The notes beneath the pieces were generated by a model that was given only the letters and a program-made list of their open reading frames with translations, was not told where the DNA came from and did not search any database. Source: JASFEQ01 sp050122535 (GTDB taxonomy: Bacteria > Desulfobacterota > DSM-4660 > Desulfatiglandales > HGW-15). From it: 26,694 bases of DNA. Shown here in pieces: positions 16,557-24,026 of this stretch. The stretch is from the NCBI GenBank assembly GCA_050122535.1, contig JASFIT010000010.1, positions 1 to 26,694 on the forward strand, given 5' to 3'. The stretch's first letter is position 1, and each line of letters opens with the position of its first letter. A program made the position numbers and the translations under genes.

Positions 16557-16880
16557 CTATCCTTTTGGATCGACGGTATCTATGTTTTTGCTGTCATCCG
16601 GCTGATGCCAAGAATCATAGTTGACCTTTATTTCAAACTCACGCGTCGAATCATAGTCCGAATCGGGTCCAAAACTCGCTAAGATGAGCTGAAAAGTGTA
16701 ATCATCCAATTCCAAGTCGTGCCAGCCTAGTGATTTCATCTGGACGTTTAGTTCCTCCAGGGTTATGAAGGGATCAACTGCAATGGTGTTGAGCGCATTC
16801 CTAATATAACCAGGAACGACATCGATTTGCATCCCTTTGTCTATTAATCGGTCTATCAAAGCCCTTATGACTTGATCCAT
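16557..16880 (-). CDS. small conserved-looking protein, function unknown
   Basis: A 107-aa soluble acidic protein beginning MDQVIRALIDRLIDKGMQID and containing VPGYIRNALNTI and SLGWHDLELDDYTFQLI. I have the impression of a small uncharacterised deltaproteobacterial family but cannot name a domain. It has no signal peptide, membrane segment or cysteine motif. The start is firm: GGAGGGTGAA directly precedes the ATG. It is preceded by conserved motif copy B 152 nt upstream, which suggests joint regulation with Hsp20 and the trehalose cluster. The FtsH fragment lies downstream. Confidence 0.7.
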   Translation of the reverse strand: MDQVIRALIDRLIDKGMQIDVVPGYIRNALNTIAVDPFITLEELNVQMKSLGWHDLELDDYTFQLILASFGPDSDYDSTREFEIKVNYDSWHQPDDSKNIDTVDPKG

Positions 16881-17032
16881 TTCACCCTCCTAAACTTGAC
16901 TTCCAAAACATCCCTTATCTCCTTTCAGCATGGAGAAAGCCAGGGATAAGGAAGCATTATTTTCATTTCGTCAAATAATATAAGATTCTATTTACTTATT
17001 AGAGAATTATTAAAACATTGACGTATATCCGA

Positions 17033-17054
17033 GTAAATAGGGGGAATCCTGTAT
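17033..17054 (-). promoter_or_regulatory. conserved 22-bp motif, copy B
   Basis: On the minus strand it reads ATACAGGAT, TCCC, CCTATTTAC, an exact match to the consensus, preceded by an A-run. It lies 152 nt before the ATG of the 107-aa protein at 16880. TTACTC and TTAATA with a 17-nt spacer follow it as a weak promoter candidate. Apart from this motif the 351-bp gap 16881-17231 shows no gene I can support. Confidence 0.65.
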
Positions 17055-17231
17055 TTTTGATCGAGAAGAGGTGTATAATCCGTTTTGTAAGATACTTCAG
17101 GTATAAGGAAAGGGAGATGTTTTAGCGCGCGAGGTTTTCGAGAAAGGCGTTACTAATAGTGTTCTTAAGAAAAATCCTAACCTTTTTGTAAACGCTAAAT
17201 CAATACTTATCACATTTTCTGTAGATCCTTT

Positions 17232-18053
17232 TCAGAAGCCATAAACAGTGGACTCCGAAGCAATTTCTGTGGCAGGGAACACTTTCTGGGCTTTGTTAAG
17301 AATAAGCAGGAGAGCTTCATCTGTACGGTCTGGATCATGATGCATAAGATAGAGCCGTTTGACATTTGCTAAACTGGCTGTGAGAGCGGCTTCTTCCCAG
17401 GAGCTATGTCCATAACCTGCTTTTGATCCCCACTTTTCTTCAGGGGTGTACTGTGCATCATGAATCAGGACGGTTGCCCCCTTCACAGACTCCACTACAG
17501 ACTCATCAAGGCCTTCGGCAGGATGTTCATGATCCGTGATGAAACAGAGGGATCCTTCGGGACTGTCGAACCGGTATCCAATCGCGCCGTTCGGATGTGA
17601 TAAACGGACAGTGCGAAGAGTTGTCCCAGGGAGTATCTCCAGCTCCAGGTCCGGCCGAACTTCGACGAAAGTCACAAGTCCTTCAAGAGATTCCATATCC
17701 ATGGGGAAATAGGGCGCCTCCATTTGTTCGCAAAGGAGCTCGTGGATCGAGAGCCCTTTCTTGGGTTCGCCATATATGTTAAATCGATTTTCGCTCCGAA
17801 GGGCAGGGGCGAAAAACGGAAGCCCTTGAATATGATCCCAATGATAGTGCGTCAAGAACACACTCCCCCTCCACTGCGACCGCTCCCTGGATTCCAGGTA
17901 GCGCCCTAGATGTCGGATCCCTGTCCCTGCATCAAAAATAAGAATGTAGTCTCCGCGCCGAAGACTCACACATGTCGTGTTCCCGCCTATCTTGGCAGTA
18001 TCCGGTCCCGGCGCTGGCACCGAACCACGGACACCCCAAAATCTGAGTTCCAT
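17232..18053 (-). CDS. MBL-fold metallo-hydrolase
   Basis: A 273-aa cytoplasmic metallo-beta-lactamase-fold enzyme, probably a phosphodiesterase-like hydrolase. The start MELRFWGVRGSVPAPG and GGNTTCV are characteristic of a bacterial subgroup often seen next to signalling genes. The metal-binding motif is H69-Y-H71-W-D73-H74, with further ligand candidates in FITDHEH, LIHDAQYT and YLMHHDP. The last resembles the PhnP/RNase Z-like branch. The start ATG is at 18053 with AGGACAG about 7 nt upstream. It follows meaB in the same direction (53-nt gap). Substrate unknown; cyclic nucleotide or phosphoester cleavage is possible. Confidence 0.85.
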   Translation of the reverse strand: MELRFWGVRGSVPAPGPDTAKIGGNTTCVSLRRGDYILIFDAGTGIRHLGRYLESRERSQWRGSVFLTHYHWDHIQGLPFFAPALRSENRFNIYGEPKKGLSIHELLCEQMEAPYFPMDMESLEGLVTFVEVRPDLELEILPGTTLRTVRLSHPNGAIGYRFDSPEGSLCFITDHEHPAEGLDESVVESVKGATVLIHDAQYTPEEKWGSKAGYGHSSWEEAALTASLANVKRLYLMHHDPDRTDEALLLILNKAQKVFPATEIASESTVYGF

Positions 18054-18106
18054 TTTCTGTCCTTTATTTCCGATTAGACCTTGACTGAAGTGCTTTCAGC
18101 TCTCCT

Positions 18107-19045
18107 CTACCTCAAAATCTGCTTTACCACCTTTTCAGCCTGACTGTACGCGTCATCCCTCTTTTCGACCAAAGATCGAATGATCTCATCAAACTCTCTG
18201 CCCTCAATCCGTTCGAGGCCCTTTTTCAACAGCATATTTTTCAGTTCATCGACAAACTTTTGTCGGATTCTATCTTCAATCACGTTGTCCATTTGCCCTT
18301 CTTCTAACAGAAATGAGCGGTGGTTCTCTATCTTTTCAATGAGTTCTGGAATGCCAATATCATGGATGGCCTGAGCCTTCAAGACAACCGGGCTCCATGA
18401 CCCCTCTGATTTCGCATTGTTGAAAAGCATGTATTCAATCTCCCGGACTGTTTTGTCTGCACCCCCACGGTCAGCCTTATTTACAACGAAGATATCACCC
18501 ACCTCGAGGATACCCGCTTTGATTGCCTGGATATCGTCTCCCATACCTGGCACTAGGACCACAATAGTGGTATGGGCAGTGCGGACGATCTCTACCTCAT
18601 CCTGGCCTACCCCCACGGTCTCGACGATCACCACTTCTTTTCCCAGGGCGTCGAGAACGTCTATGATGTTATTGGTGGACCGAGAAATTCCACCTAGATG
18701 TCCCCTGGTGGCTACACTCCGGATAAAGACACCTTCATCGGTGCTGTGTTTTTGCATACGGATTCTGTCACCCAGTATAGCGCCGCCCGTAAACGGACTG
18801 GTCGGGTCTACGGCTATGACACCCACGGTCTTTCTTTGTTCCCTGTAGGCCTTAAGCAGTTTGTCCACAAGGGTGCTCTTTCCAGTTCCAGAGGAGCCTG
18901 TTAACCCAATGATATGGGCATTTCCGGTATAAGGATATATCTCTCTCAATTCTTCTCGGGCTGACGGAATCTCGTCTTCAATGTCTCTCATAAGGCGGGC
19001 TGCTGAGCGGACATCCCCCTCAACAACCTTTTTGGCAAGACTCAT
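18107..19045 (-). CDS. meaB: methylmalonyl-CoA mutase-associated GTPase MeaB
   Basis: A SIMIBI-class GTPase that loads and protects the B12 cofactor of methylmalonyl-CoA mutase or a related mutase. The 312-aa protein has Walker A GSSGTGKST (50-58), VDPTSPFTGGAILGDRIRM, the switch VETVGVGQDEVEI, and NKADRGGAD for guanine binding, all standard MeaB/ArgK features. The ATG at 19045 is chosen; an in-frame GTG at 19063 lies inside the GAGGAG ribosome site and cannot be the start. No mutase subunit is encoded nearby, so its partner is elsewhere. It follows the BON-repeat gene by 34 nt. Confidence 0.93.
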   Translation of the reverse strand: MSLAKKVVEGDVRSAARLMRDIEDEIPSAREELREIYPYTGNAHIIGLTGSSGTGKSTLVDKLLKAYREQRKTVGVIAVDPTSPFTGGAILGDRIRMQKHSTDEGVFIRSVATRGHLGGISRSTNNIIDVLDALGKEVVIVETVGVGQDEVEIVRTAHTTIVVLVPGMGDDIQAIKAGILEVGDIFVVNKADRGGADKTVREIEYMLFNNAKSEGSWSPVVLKAQAIHDIGIPELIEKIENHRSFLLEEGQMDNVIEDRIRQKFVDELKNMLLKKGLERIEGREFDEIIRSLVEKRDDAYSQAEKVVKQILR

Positions 19046-19079
19046 AAAATACCATCTCCTCACTTACAGTTTCTGAGAC

Positions 19080-20576
19080 TTATTTGGGGCGGTAATAAGT
19101 AGGGCCGTTTCTCACATTTAGACGGTTCCGCACCTTCAGTGCGCCGCCCTGGTAAGCATTGGCTGATGCAGCGGCATGTTCCGTCCAGCTGTACACAGTG
19201 CCCGTTAGTGTCACAACCCCATCCCTTACGGTCACTCTCACCTCGTCGCTATCAACAAAGGGGTCCCGCGAGAGCTCACTTTCTATGTCCTCCTTAATCT
19301 CCCAGTCACTCTTTTCTCCCCTGTCTGGAACGGTGTGTCCAACCACGACTCTGTTTTCAACCTCCACCACACCCTTTACACGTGAGGCAAGATCTTCCGC
19401 AGCCATCCTCTCAGAGAGCGAATCCACCGTACCGTAGAGATGGACCGTACCGTTGATGACCGAAACGGATATGTCATGCCGCTCCACAAATGTGTCTCTT
19501 GAAAAGGCATCCCATACCCGCCTTGCTATCTGGACGTCACTCGGTTGGATCTTGGGTCGGACCCGCATATAATTCTTTACCCGCCATACGCCTGCGGTAT
19601 GCTTTGCATCCTCCTCAGCGGCTTTTTTGGCCTTTTGGTTGTCCACTACACCGCTCAGGGTGACCACCCCGTCCTTCACTTCCACTTCAGGGTTGAAGGA
19701 AAAAATCCGGGGGTCATAAAGAAGTGCATCTCTGACCGCCCTTTCGATTTCTTTGTCGAACCTGGAGACGTACCATCCTTCCCGACGCATTTTATCGCGC
19801 TCTCGCGAGTCCACGCTGAGTTCGGCATAGTCTACATAAGTTACTCCAGCCACCCAGGCATCTCCGTAAGCGCGCGATTTCTCGGCTGCGCTTCCCACTT
19901 TTCCACTCAGGGTCACCCTGCCGTTCTTCACGCTGACATTAATCAACGCATCGTCAACCCACACATCCCATGCCAAACGTCGTTTTATTTCGGCCTCAAT
20001 TTGCCAGTCTTGCCTTTTTACCTTGTGCTGGACCTCAATCTCGTTCTTGATTCCTTTGACTCCCTTCACACTCTTCACCACTTTTTCGCAGAGGCGCGAC
20101 TCCGCCCAGGAGTCCACGGTCCCGGTCAGTGTGACGATCCCGTCCTTTACCTCCGCTTCAATCTCATAAAGGTCCGTTGCGGGGTCATCCAGTATAGCCT
20201 GCCGTATGTCCCACGATATGTCCCCATCTTGCCGTTCCCCGGGTTTAACCACAATTCTGTTCACCACAGACTGCACGCCCTTAGTGGTCTCTGCAATTTC
20301 CGTCGCCCGCTCTTTAGCCAGGACGTTGTCTACTGATCCGGTCAGTGTGACGATCCCCTTATCTGTCCACACGTCGATGAGGTTTGGGGATACGCTCTGG
20401 TCGTTTATCAACTTTTTTTGAACCGCCAATGTTATGTCCCTATCCCTGCTCTCTCTCGCGTCAACCGGAGAAAAGAAAATCCCCAAAAAAGAGCCAGAGA
20501 CAACCAGACCCAATAGAAAACGGCTTATTCTTTTTTGTTTGAGTTTTCTAGATATCGTTCCTCTAGTGATGCTCAT
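19080..20576 (-). CDS. exported protein with six BON domains
   Basis: A 498-aa exported protein. A basic start and hydrophobic stretch (FLLGLVVSGSFLGIFF) form a signal peptide ending near VDA at residue 40. The rest is six BON (OsmY-like) domains at roughly 45-112, 118-186, 191-258, 273-343, 348-415 and 424-492. Each has the pattern D-x-x-I, then V-x-x-G-x-V-T-L-x-G-x-V. BON domains bind membranes or phospholipids, and OsmY-type proteins are periplasmic and induced by osmotic stress or stationary phase. Most have one to three copies, so six is long. GGGAGGG lies 12 nt before the ATG. It sits between Hsp20 and meaB; the stress link is inferred from the domain type. Confidence 0.85.
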   Translation of the reverse strand: MSITRGTISRKLKQKRISRFLLGLVVSGSFLGIFFSPVDARESRDRDITLAVQKKLINDQSVSPNLIDVWTDKGIVTLTGSVDNVLAKERATEIAETTKGVQSVVNRIVVKPGERQDGDISWDIRQAILDDPATDLYEIEAEVKDGIVTLTGTVDSWAESRLCEKVVKSVKGVKGIKNEIEVQHKVKRQDWQIEAEIKRRLAWDVWVDDALINVSVKNGRVTLSGKVGSAAEKSRAYGDAWVAGVTYVDYAELSVDSRERDKMRREGWYVSRFDKEIERAVRDALLYDPRIFSFNPEVEVKDGVVTLSGVVDNQKAKKAAEEDAKHTAGVWRVKNYMRVRPKIQPSDVQIARRVWDAFSRDTFVERHDISVSVINGTVHLYGTVDSLSERMAAEDLASRVKGVVEVENRVVVGHTVPDRGEKSDWEIKEDIESELSRDPFVDSDEVRVTVRDGVVTLTGTVYSWTEHAAASANAYQGGALKVRNRLNVRNGPTYYRPK

Positions 20577-20685
20577 GGTATGATCTATCCCTCCCTTTGG
20601 TTCGACCTTTTTGATCTAACTTAGCTTACTCATACTCGTGGGTGAATGGGTTTTAGCATTTGTTTAAGGCCACGGATTTGATGGG

Positions 20686-20703
20686 GGCGGGCGTTGGCCC
20701 GCC
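20686..20703 (-). terminator. strong GC stem-loop after the Hsp20 gene
   Basis: GGCGGGC and GCCCGCC form a perfect 7-bp stem with a 4-nt loop, 22 nt past the Hsp20 stop. There is no T-tract on the minus strand, so it may be an atypical terminator or a transcript-end stabiliser separating Hsp20 from the BON-repeat gene. Confidence 0.4.
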
Positions 20704-20725
20704 TCGCCTTTTGAGCCGTTATCAA

Positions 20726-21172
20726 TCAACCCTTCACTTCGATCTTCTTAACTCTTTCTTCCTCTCCTTTCGGCATAATGATCTTTAGCACTCCATTCTT
20801 GAAGTGGGCTTCAACCTTTTCTTCGTCAACATTTACAGGTAATGAGATAGTCCGGGAGAAGCTACCGTAACTCCTCTCGATCTGGTGGAAGTTTTCCTCC
20901 TCTTCCCCTTGCACCTGCTTCCTTTCACCGCGAATGGTGAGTAGATTCCTTTTTAGGGAGATGTCCACATCTTTTGGTTCCATCCCTGGCATCTCCACCT
21001 GTATCACCAGACTATTGAAGGTCTCAGAGACATCCACCTGGGGCATCCACTCACTCGTTTTTCGAGGCCCACCAAAAGGCCAACCCTCGAAGAATCTATC
21101 AAGAAGATTGTCTATTTCTCTGCGTAGCCGTTCCATTTCACCGGATTTGCGCCAAGGTATCAAGTGATCCAT
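20726..21172 (-). CDS. Hsp20 small heat-shock protein
   Basis: ATP-independent chaperone that holds unfolding proteins in oligomeric assemblies. The 148-aa protein has a short N-terminal arm (FFEGWPFGG), the alpha-crystallin domain at about 45-140 (WMPQVDVSETFNSLVIQVEM, LLTIRGERK, RSYGSFSRTISLPVNV) and the hallmark FKNGVLKIIMPK. The tail IEVKG resembles the usual I-x-I/V anchor. The ATG at 21172 has GGAGGTG about 7 nt upstream. Conserved motif copy C lies 71 nt upstream, together with a TATAAA box. No CIRCE or ROSE-like element is seen. Confidence 0.95.
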   Translation of the reverse strand: MDHLIPWRKSGEMERLRREIDNLLDRFFEGWPFGGPRKTSEWMPQVDVSETFNSLVIQVEMPGMEPKDVDISLKRNLLTIRGERKQVQGEEEENFHQIERSYGSFSRTISLPVNVDEEKVEAHFKNGVLKIIMPKGEEERVKKIEVKG

Positions 21173-21243
21173 ATATTACACCTCCTCTCTCTATGGTTTT
21201 ATTGAAATATCTGGCTTTTCATTTTATAGCTGATTTGACTCAG

Positions 21244-21265
21244 GTAAATAGGGTCTATCCTGTAT
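21244..21265 (-). promoter_or_regulatory. conserved 22-bp motif, copy C
   Basis: On the minus strand it reads ATACAGGAT, AGAC, CCTATTTAC, an exact match to the consensus, 71 nt before the Hsp20 ATG. TATAAA on the minus strand (21223-21228) is a likely -10, with the -35 region falling inside or just after the motif. Confidence 0.65.
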
Positions 21266-21274
21266 ATGTGATGG

Positions 21275-21291
21275 GGAAATACTGTATTTCC
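21275..21291. promoter_or_regulatory. perfect 17-bp palindrome near Hsp20 motif
   Basis: GGAAATAC, T, GTATTTCC is a perfect dyad with 8-bp arms, 9 bp beyond copy C. It shares the AAATAC / GTATTT core with the conserved motif, so it may be a second site for the same regulator. Confidence 0.45.
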
Positions 21292-21484
21292 AGAGGATGA
21301 CTGAAGTCCCGCAGCGGTCAAATTCACCTTGATTAGTTAAAATATTTTTTGTTATTACTTTTTTTTAAAAGTGGGTAATCTAGAATTGGGCTTTTTCTAC
21401 TAGCTCGTTTATCTGTTATTTTCATCCACTTAGGATATATAGGATTAAAGGTTGTTTTCTTAAATTATACTAAAGGATACCTTA

Positions 21485-21504
21485 AAAAGCCGGATGTGGC
21501 TTTT
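21485..21504 (+). other. stem-loop just ahead of the NarL-type kinase gene
   Basis: AAAAGCC and GGCTTTT form a 7-bp stem with a 6-nt loop (GGATGT), ending 24 nt before the kinase ATG. It could be a 5'-leader hairpin, an attenuator, or a terminator for upstream read-through. The remainder of 21292-21484 is AT-rich with no gene. Confidence 0.35.
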
Positions 21505-21528
21505 AATCAGTTTACGCGGTAGAGAGAA

Positions 21529-22686
21529 ATGAAAGATGAGCATAAAACAAAAAAGGAACTCATAAATGAATTGGAGCAAATGCGGCGGCGGATAACCAAT
21601 TTTGAAACGTCAGAAATCGGGCGCAGCCAGACGGAAGAGGCGTTAAACGTGGTGTACGAGGCTTTGAACTCATCAGTGAATGGGGTTATTATAACGAATA
21701 CTGAAGGGCTGATCATATATACTAATCCTGCCTTCCTTAGAATGTTCGGATATAGAAAAAAACCTGAAATATTAGGCAGGAATGCAGCCGATTTGTTCCT
21801 TGCTGAAGACGTTAGGAAATTTGCCGATGTCGAAGCCATTATTGATAAGACAAAAGGAGAAACTGAGGAGTTCATTGCTCAACATCAGGACGGGACAAAA
21901 TTCCTTGTGGAGGTCTCTTCTTCAAATGTGACTGACACGGAGGGAAATATTATCGGCAGGATGGCTTCGTTCGTTGACATCACCGAACGCATAAGGGCAA
22001 AAACTGAATTGCAGGAGTCCGAGAAGCAGGTTCGGATGCTCTCTTCAAAGCTTATAGAAGCCGAGGAGAGAGAAAGAAACTTGATTGCTCGGGATCTCCA
22101 TGACGTTATAGGATCAAGGTTAACAGCCATCAAATACGCCCTGGAGCAAGAACCTGACGAACCGGGCAAAAGCCCGACTCCGGAAGCAGTCTCCCTGGGA
22201 AAGATCGTCTCCATGGTTCAAGAGACCATCAAAGAGACCAAGAGAATTTATAGAAGTCTCAGGCCTCCGATCCTTGATGATCTCGGAATTCTTGCGACGA
22301 TTACCTGGTTTAGCCGGCAATTTCAGGAGGTTTATTCGGATATAGTGATAGAGACCCGCTTAGAGATTCAAGAGGATGAAGTACCCGAATACTTGAAAAT
22401 CGTCATATACAGGACCTTGCAGGAGGCCCTCAATAATGTGGCTAAACATAGCGGAGCCGGGTTGGTTCGTCTCTCTTTGACAAAAACCGACGGGAATCTA
22501 GTACTCTCTATCGAAGATGACGGCCGAGGATTCGATCTTATGGAAGTAACCTCTGAAGAAGCTCAGACAACCGGATTGGGGCTTTCCAGCATGAAAGAGC
22601 GTGTCGAGCTTTTCGGCGGGTCGTTCCAGATCCTGGCAGCCGAAGAAGAGGGAACGAGGATAGAGGCGTCATGGGCCTATAGGTGA
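21529..22686 (+). CDS. PAS sensor histidine kinase, NarL/DosS type (HisKA_3)
   Basis: A soluble kinase, 385 aa. An N-terminal coiled coil (1-35) leads to a PAS domain at about 45-152 (VNGVIITNTEGLIIYTNPA through ASFVDITERI). A HisKA_3 helix carries H191 in IARDLHDVIGSRL, the form used by kinases that pair with LuxR-type regulators. The short HATPase domain has EALNNVAKHSGA, DDGRGFD and GLGLSSMKERV. GTAGAGAGAA precedes the ATG. Its 3' end overlaps the 3' end of the convergent response-regulator gene by 18 bp. The matching kinase and regulator classes make them a likely pair despite opposite orientation. No haem-binding GAF domain is seen. Confidence 0.92.
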   Translation: MKDEHKTKKELINELEQMRRRITNFETSEIGRSQTEEALNVVYEALNSSVNGVIITNTEGLIIYTNPAFLRMFGYRKKPEILGRNAADLFLAEDVRKFADVEAIIDKTKGETEEFIAQHQDGTKFLVEVSSSNVTDTEGNIIGRMASFVDITERIRAKTELQESEKQVRMLSSKLIEAEERERNLIARDLHDVIGSRLTAIKYALEQEPDEPGKSPTPEAVSLGKIVSMVQETIKETKRIYRSLRPPILDDLGILATITWFSRQFQEVYSDIVIETRLEIQEDEVPEYLKIVIYRTLQEALNNVAKHSGAGLVRLSLTKTDGNLVLSIEDDGRGFDLMEVTSEEAQTTGLGLSSMKERVELFGGSFQILAAEEEGTRIEASWAYR

Positions 22687-23340
22687 TTTGGTGACTAGAC
22701 CTTTCTCAATGGCATAGGCTGTCAACGCGGAGGCCGTGTGAAGACCCACCTTCCTCATGATATTGCTCCTGTGTTTCTCAACGGTTTTCTCGCTAATGCA
22801 AAGATAATCGGCGATTTCTTTGTTTTTGTAACCTTCCCCAACCAGCTTTAGGACCTCTTTCTCACGCTGGGTAAGTTTATCCCATGATGTACTGGACTTT
22901 AGAGTTTTTGTTTCCTCCAAATATCCTTCTAAAACCCTGTCGGAAATCCCCGGACTAATATAACGCTTTCCAGACAAGACGCTTTCCACGGCCACAATTA
23001 ACTCTAAACGGCTCGCATCTTTTAAACAATATCCGTCTGCACCAGAATGAAAGGCCTCCAGAACATATTCCTCGGATTCGTGAACGGTTAAGGCCAGAAT
23101 TTTCGTCTCTGGAAACCGACCTTTGATCTCCTTAATAGCTGATATACCACTCATTTTAGGCATACTGAGGTCTAACAAAAGAAGATCCGGATTCAGCTTC
23201 TCAACGCATCGGATAGCGTTAAGGCCATCTTCTGCCTCCCCAACAACTTCAAAGTCCTCACTGGAAATTAACAGGGACTTTAATCCTTCCCTCAGTATTT
23301 TTTGGTCTTCAGCTATGACGATCTGCTTTTTTTCTTTCAC
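22669..23340 (-). CDS. LuxR/NarL-family response regulator
   Basis: A DNA-binding response regulator, 223 aa. The receiver domain (5-122) has the acidic pocket EDQ (11-13), phospho-acceptor D57 in LLLDLSMP, T85 and K108. The C-terminal HTH (about 152-215) is the GerE/LuxR type: LTQREKEVLKLVGEGYKNKE, then ISEKTVEKHRSNIMRKVGL. It starts with GTG at 23340; a stop lies a short way upstream in frame, so no ATG start exists. It faces away from the receiver gene at 23588, with motif copy D in the shared 247-bp intergenic region. It is the only DNA-binding regulator in the window. Confidence 0.93.
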   Translation of the reverse strand: MKEKKQIVIAEDQKILREGLKSLLISSEDFEVVGEAEDGLNAIRCVEKLNPDLLLLDLSMPKMSGISAIKEIKGRFPETKILALTVHESEEYVLEAFHSGADGYCLKDASRLELIVAVESVLSGKRYISPGISDRVLEGYLEETKTLKSSTSWDKLTQREKEVLKLVGEGYKNKEIADYLCISEKTVEKHRSNIMRKVGLHTASALTAYAIEKGLVTKSPIGP

Positions 23341-23453
23341 AGTAGAACCCCAGCGCTTTCTTCCTCCTCACCTTACACCCCTCTGTGGAAGATGATGCTG
23401 CAAACCCAAGAATGGTCAATTGCACTTAAGAATAGGGGAAATTGTGGCCGAAA

Positions 23454-23475
23454 ATACAGGATCTAACCTATATAC
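23454..23475 (+). promoter_or_regulatory. conserved 22-bp motif, copy D
   Basis: On the plus strand it reads ATACAGGAT, CTAA, CCTATATAC, one mismatch from the consensus. It lies 112 nt before the receiver-gene ATG at 23588, in the divergent region shared with the LuxR-type regulator. TATACT occurs twice at its right edge (23471-23481), so a promoter here is likely, though spacing is unclear. Confidence 0.6.
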
Positions 23476-23587
23476 TATACTGGAAGATCATAGTAAACAT
23501 TTGATGGAAAAGGGTCGAATCGATTCCCACTTTGCCATGGGTCGGAGTGGCTTGCCCACGATTCATTTATCGAGCTAAGGGATTAAA

Positions 23588-23977
23588 ATGCTTAGAAATG
23601 TGAAAGCATTAATCGTTGAAGATAATGCCAGCTTTCGGCGCATGTTAGAAAGGATCTTAATCTCAAAATTCCCATACATGAGAATCCAGGGAGGTCCAGA
23701 CGGAAAACAAGCTTTTCAGAAACTCGATAGGCATCCGGCTGATCTCATCTTTATGGACATTCAACTACCTGGAGAAAATGGGCTTGTTCTCACCAAAAAA
23801 ATTAAAAAAAAATATCCTAATGCAGTTATTATTATTCTAACGAACCATGACTTACCCGAATATCGCGATGCGGCGTTTAAAAATGGCGCAGAATATTTTC
23901 TTTCAAAGGAATCCACGAAAGCAGAGGAGATCTTAGGTTTGGTAGAGTCAATACTCGCTGGGAACAGTATGACTTAG
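23588..23977 (+). CDS. single-domain response regulator receiver
   Basis: A 129-aa stand-alone receiver with no output domain, of the CheY/Spo0F kind. The full phosphorylation set is present: E11 and D12, acceptor D57 (FMDIQLPG), T85 (ILTNHD) and K107 (FLSKES). It could shuttle phosphate between kinases or act by protein contact. The start follows a short AAGGGATTAAA leader. It carries motif copy D upstream and so may be under the same control as Hsp20. Which of the three histidine kinases here addresses it cannot be told. Confidence 0.9.
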   Translation: MLRNVKALIVEDNASFRRMLERILISKFPYMRIQGGPDGKQAFQKLDRHPADLIFMDIQLPGENGLVLTKKIKKKYPNAVIIILTNHDLPEYRDAAFKNGAEYFLSKESTKAEEILGLVESILAGNSMT

Positions 23978-24026
23978 GCCCTTTACGGTCTGTGAATTGG
24001 TTAAATAGCAAACGGAGAACCCGTTG

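Noticed and set aside
17100..17231. Possible plus-strand coding remnant after motif copy B
   Set aside because: One frame is open for about 40 codons but lacks a start and resembles no family I recognise.
19545..20336. 263-codon plus-strand open frame opposite the BON-repeat gene
   Set aside because: It lies entirely antisense to a well-supported multi-domain gene and has no recognisable motif; its openness follows from the repeat codon pattern of the BON gene.
15868..21172. Transmissible heat-resistance island (Hsp20 and FtsH with Clp partner)
   Set aside because: Hsp20 and an FtsH tail are present, but the defining ClpK/ClpG, YfdX, HdeD, KefB and DegP genes are not; only a loose resemblance.
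21438..21462. Possible fifth copy of the conserved motif before the NarL-type kinase (ATATAGGAT)
   Set aside because: Only the first half resembles the motif; the CCTATTTAC half is absent.
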